Position numbers and translations under genes: made by a program. Below are positions 63,566 through 64,000 of a stretch of DNA of 64,000 nt, piece by piece (within the stretch, counting starts at the first letter, position 1; each line of letters opens with the position of its first letter). The stretch is from Nocardia exalbida NBRC 100660. GTDB lineage: Bacteria > Actinomycetota > Actinomycetes > Mycobacteriales > Mycobacteriaceae. The notes under the pieces were generated by a model. It saw only the letters and a program-made list of their open reading frames with translations. It had not been told where the DNA came from and ran no database searches. The DNA is taken from the NCBI RefSeq assembly GCF_000308575.1, contig NZ_BAFZ01000025.1:1-64000 (forward strand), written 5' to 3'.

Positions 63566-64000
63566 ATGGGACACATCGAAGCCACCAAGGACGTCAACGC
63601 CGCCCCGGAAGCTCTGTGGGCGGTCGTCTCCGACCCGCAGACCTGGGACAAATGGTTCACCATCCACGAGCGCTTCATGGAGGAGCCGCCCGCTGTGCTC
63701 ACCGAGGGCGTCAAGCTGGTCGCCAAGATCGTGATGCTCGGCATGGCGAACAAGCTGGAGTGGACCATCGTCTCGGTGGACGCGCCGCACAAGCTGACCC
63801 TCGGCGGCACCGGCATGGCCGGGGTGAAGACCGAGTTCACCTTCGATATCCGGCCCAACGGCGAGGGAAGCAGCATCCTGGTGTCCGGTGACTTCGAGGG
63901 CGCCCTGATCAAGGGCGCGCTCGGCAAAGCGGTGGAGAAGGACGGCGTCAAACAGCTGGACCGATCACTCGAACAACTCGACGCCTTGGCCGCAGCGGCA
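63566..64000 (+). CDS. SRPBCC family protein (3' partial)
   Basis: This START-like lipid-binding fold is open to the window end (145 codons seen): HIEATKDVNAAPEALWAVVS, DPQTWDKWFTIHERF, VSVDAPHKLTLGG, then DGVKQLDRSLEQLDALAAAA at the edge. It is probably near complete, since SRPBCC proteins are ~145-155 residues. ATG 63566 has GAGGAG upstream, 40 bp after the thiolase stop, so the two form an operon. It may bind the same lipid as the thiolase handles. Confidence 0.88.
   Translation, partial: MGHIEATKDVNAAPEALWAVVSDPQTWDKWFTIHERFMEEPPAVLTEGVKLVAKIVMLGMANKLEWTIVSVDAPHKLTLGGTGMAGVKTEFTFDIRPNGEGSSILVSGDFEGALIKGALGKAVEKDGVKQLDRSLEQLDALAAAA

Overview
The window is high-GC actinobacterial DNA and looks like a Nocardia (Mycobacteriales) chromosome. 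The evidence is the start-codon use (many GTG), the protein families (GroEL1 with a His-rich tail, WhiB3, SigD/RsdA, SigK, GuaB3, ImuA'-ImuB-DnaE2, a SAM-IV riboswitch), and a gene order that follows, from memory, the M. tuberculosis stretch from glmS (Rv3436c) to icd1 (Rv3339c), with Nocardia-specific insertions. The sequence shows no rRNA, tRNA, CRISPR array or insertion sequence.

Layout. 1-391 is a non-coding direct repeat. 392-5503 holds an ABC-F ATPase, a PspC protein and a small type VII secretion-linked cluster. 5532-10180 holds an alpha/beta-hydrolase-like protein, glmS, and an MFS pump divergent from its MarR regulator. 10249-17383 holds a cupredoxin lipoprotein, nnr, and a tight forward run alr-hydrolase-tsaE-tsaB-rimI-tsaD (cell wall and tRNA t6A modification). 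17560-21863 is the heat-shock block: an Hsp70-like membrane protein, a CIRCE element, groES and groEL1. 22011-27603 is a regulatory block: sigK with a shortened rskA, whiB3, an Rv3415c-like gene, sigD-rsdA and a DUF5319 gene. 27828-33572 is guanine nucleotide metabolism (guaB, guaB3, guaA), with guaB3 framed by a ~149-bp inverted repeat.

33621-39098 is envelope-stress signalling: small membrane proteins, a PspC/LiaF-like protein, a divergent PspC-histidine kinase with its LuxR-type regulator, and a Ser/Thr kinase. 39448-48799 is the SOS mutasome: imuA'-imuB and dnaE2, each behind a LexA box. Between them lie a methyltransferase, a hydrolase, an SDR and a small helical protein gene with a LexA-like box of its own. 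48878-53268 holds a DUF4349 lipoprotein, DUF167, trmL, a decayed vapC-like remnant between 50-bp direct repeats, a DUF4352 protein, DUF3017, and a nitroreductase/HxlR pair.

53326-54795 is metX behind a SAM-IV riboswitch, a Met-Cys-Cys-Cys leader peptide and a 39-codon ORF; metY is absent. 54848-60351 holds a TetR/MFS pair, icd and another MFS pump. 60468-61280 encodes a papain-fold toxin-like protein. 61336-64000 is a TetR regulator with two identical operators, one facing itself and one facing an SCP-x-type thiolase gene followed by an SRPBCC protein that runs off the window.

The observations most worth follow-up are the inverted repeat around guaB3, the possible third SOS gene next to dnaE2, the two-signal (SAM plus cysteine) leader of metX, the RskA that lacks its membrane anchor, the vapC relic beside trmL, the papain-fold toxin candidate, and two hydrolases whose nucleophile serine is replaced.
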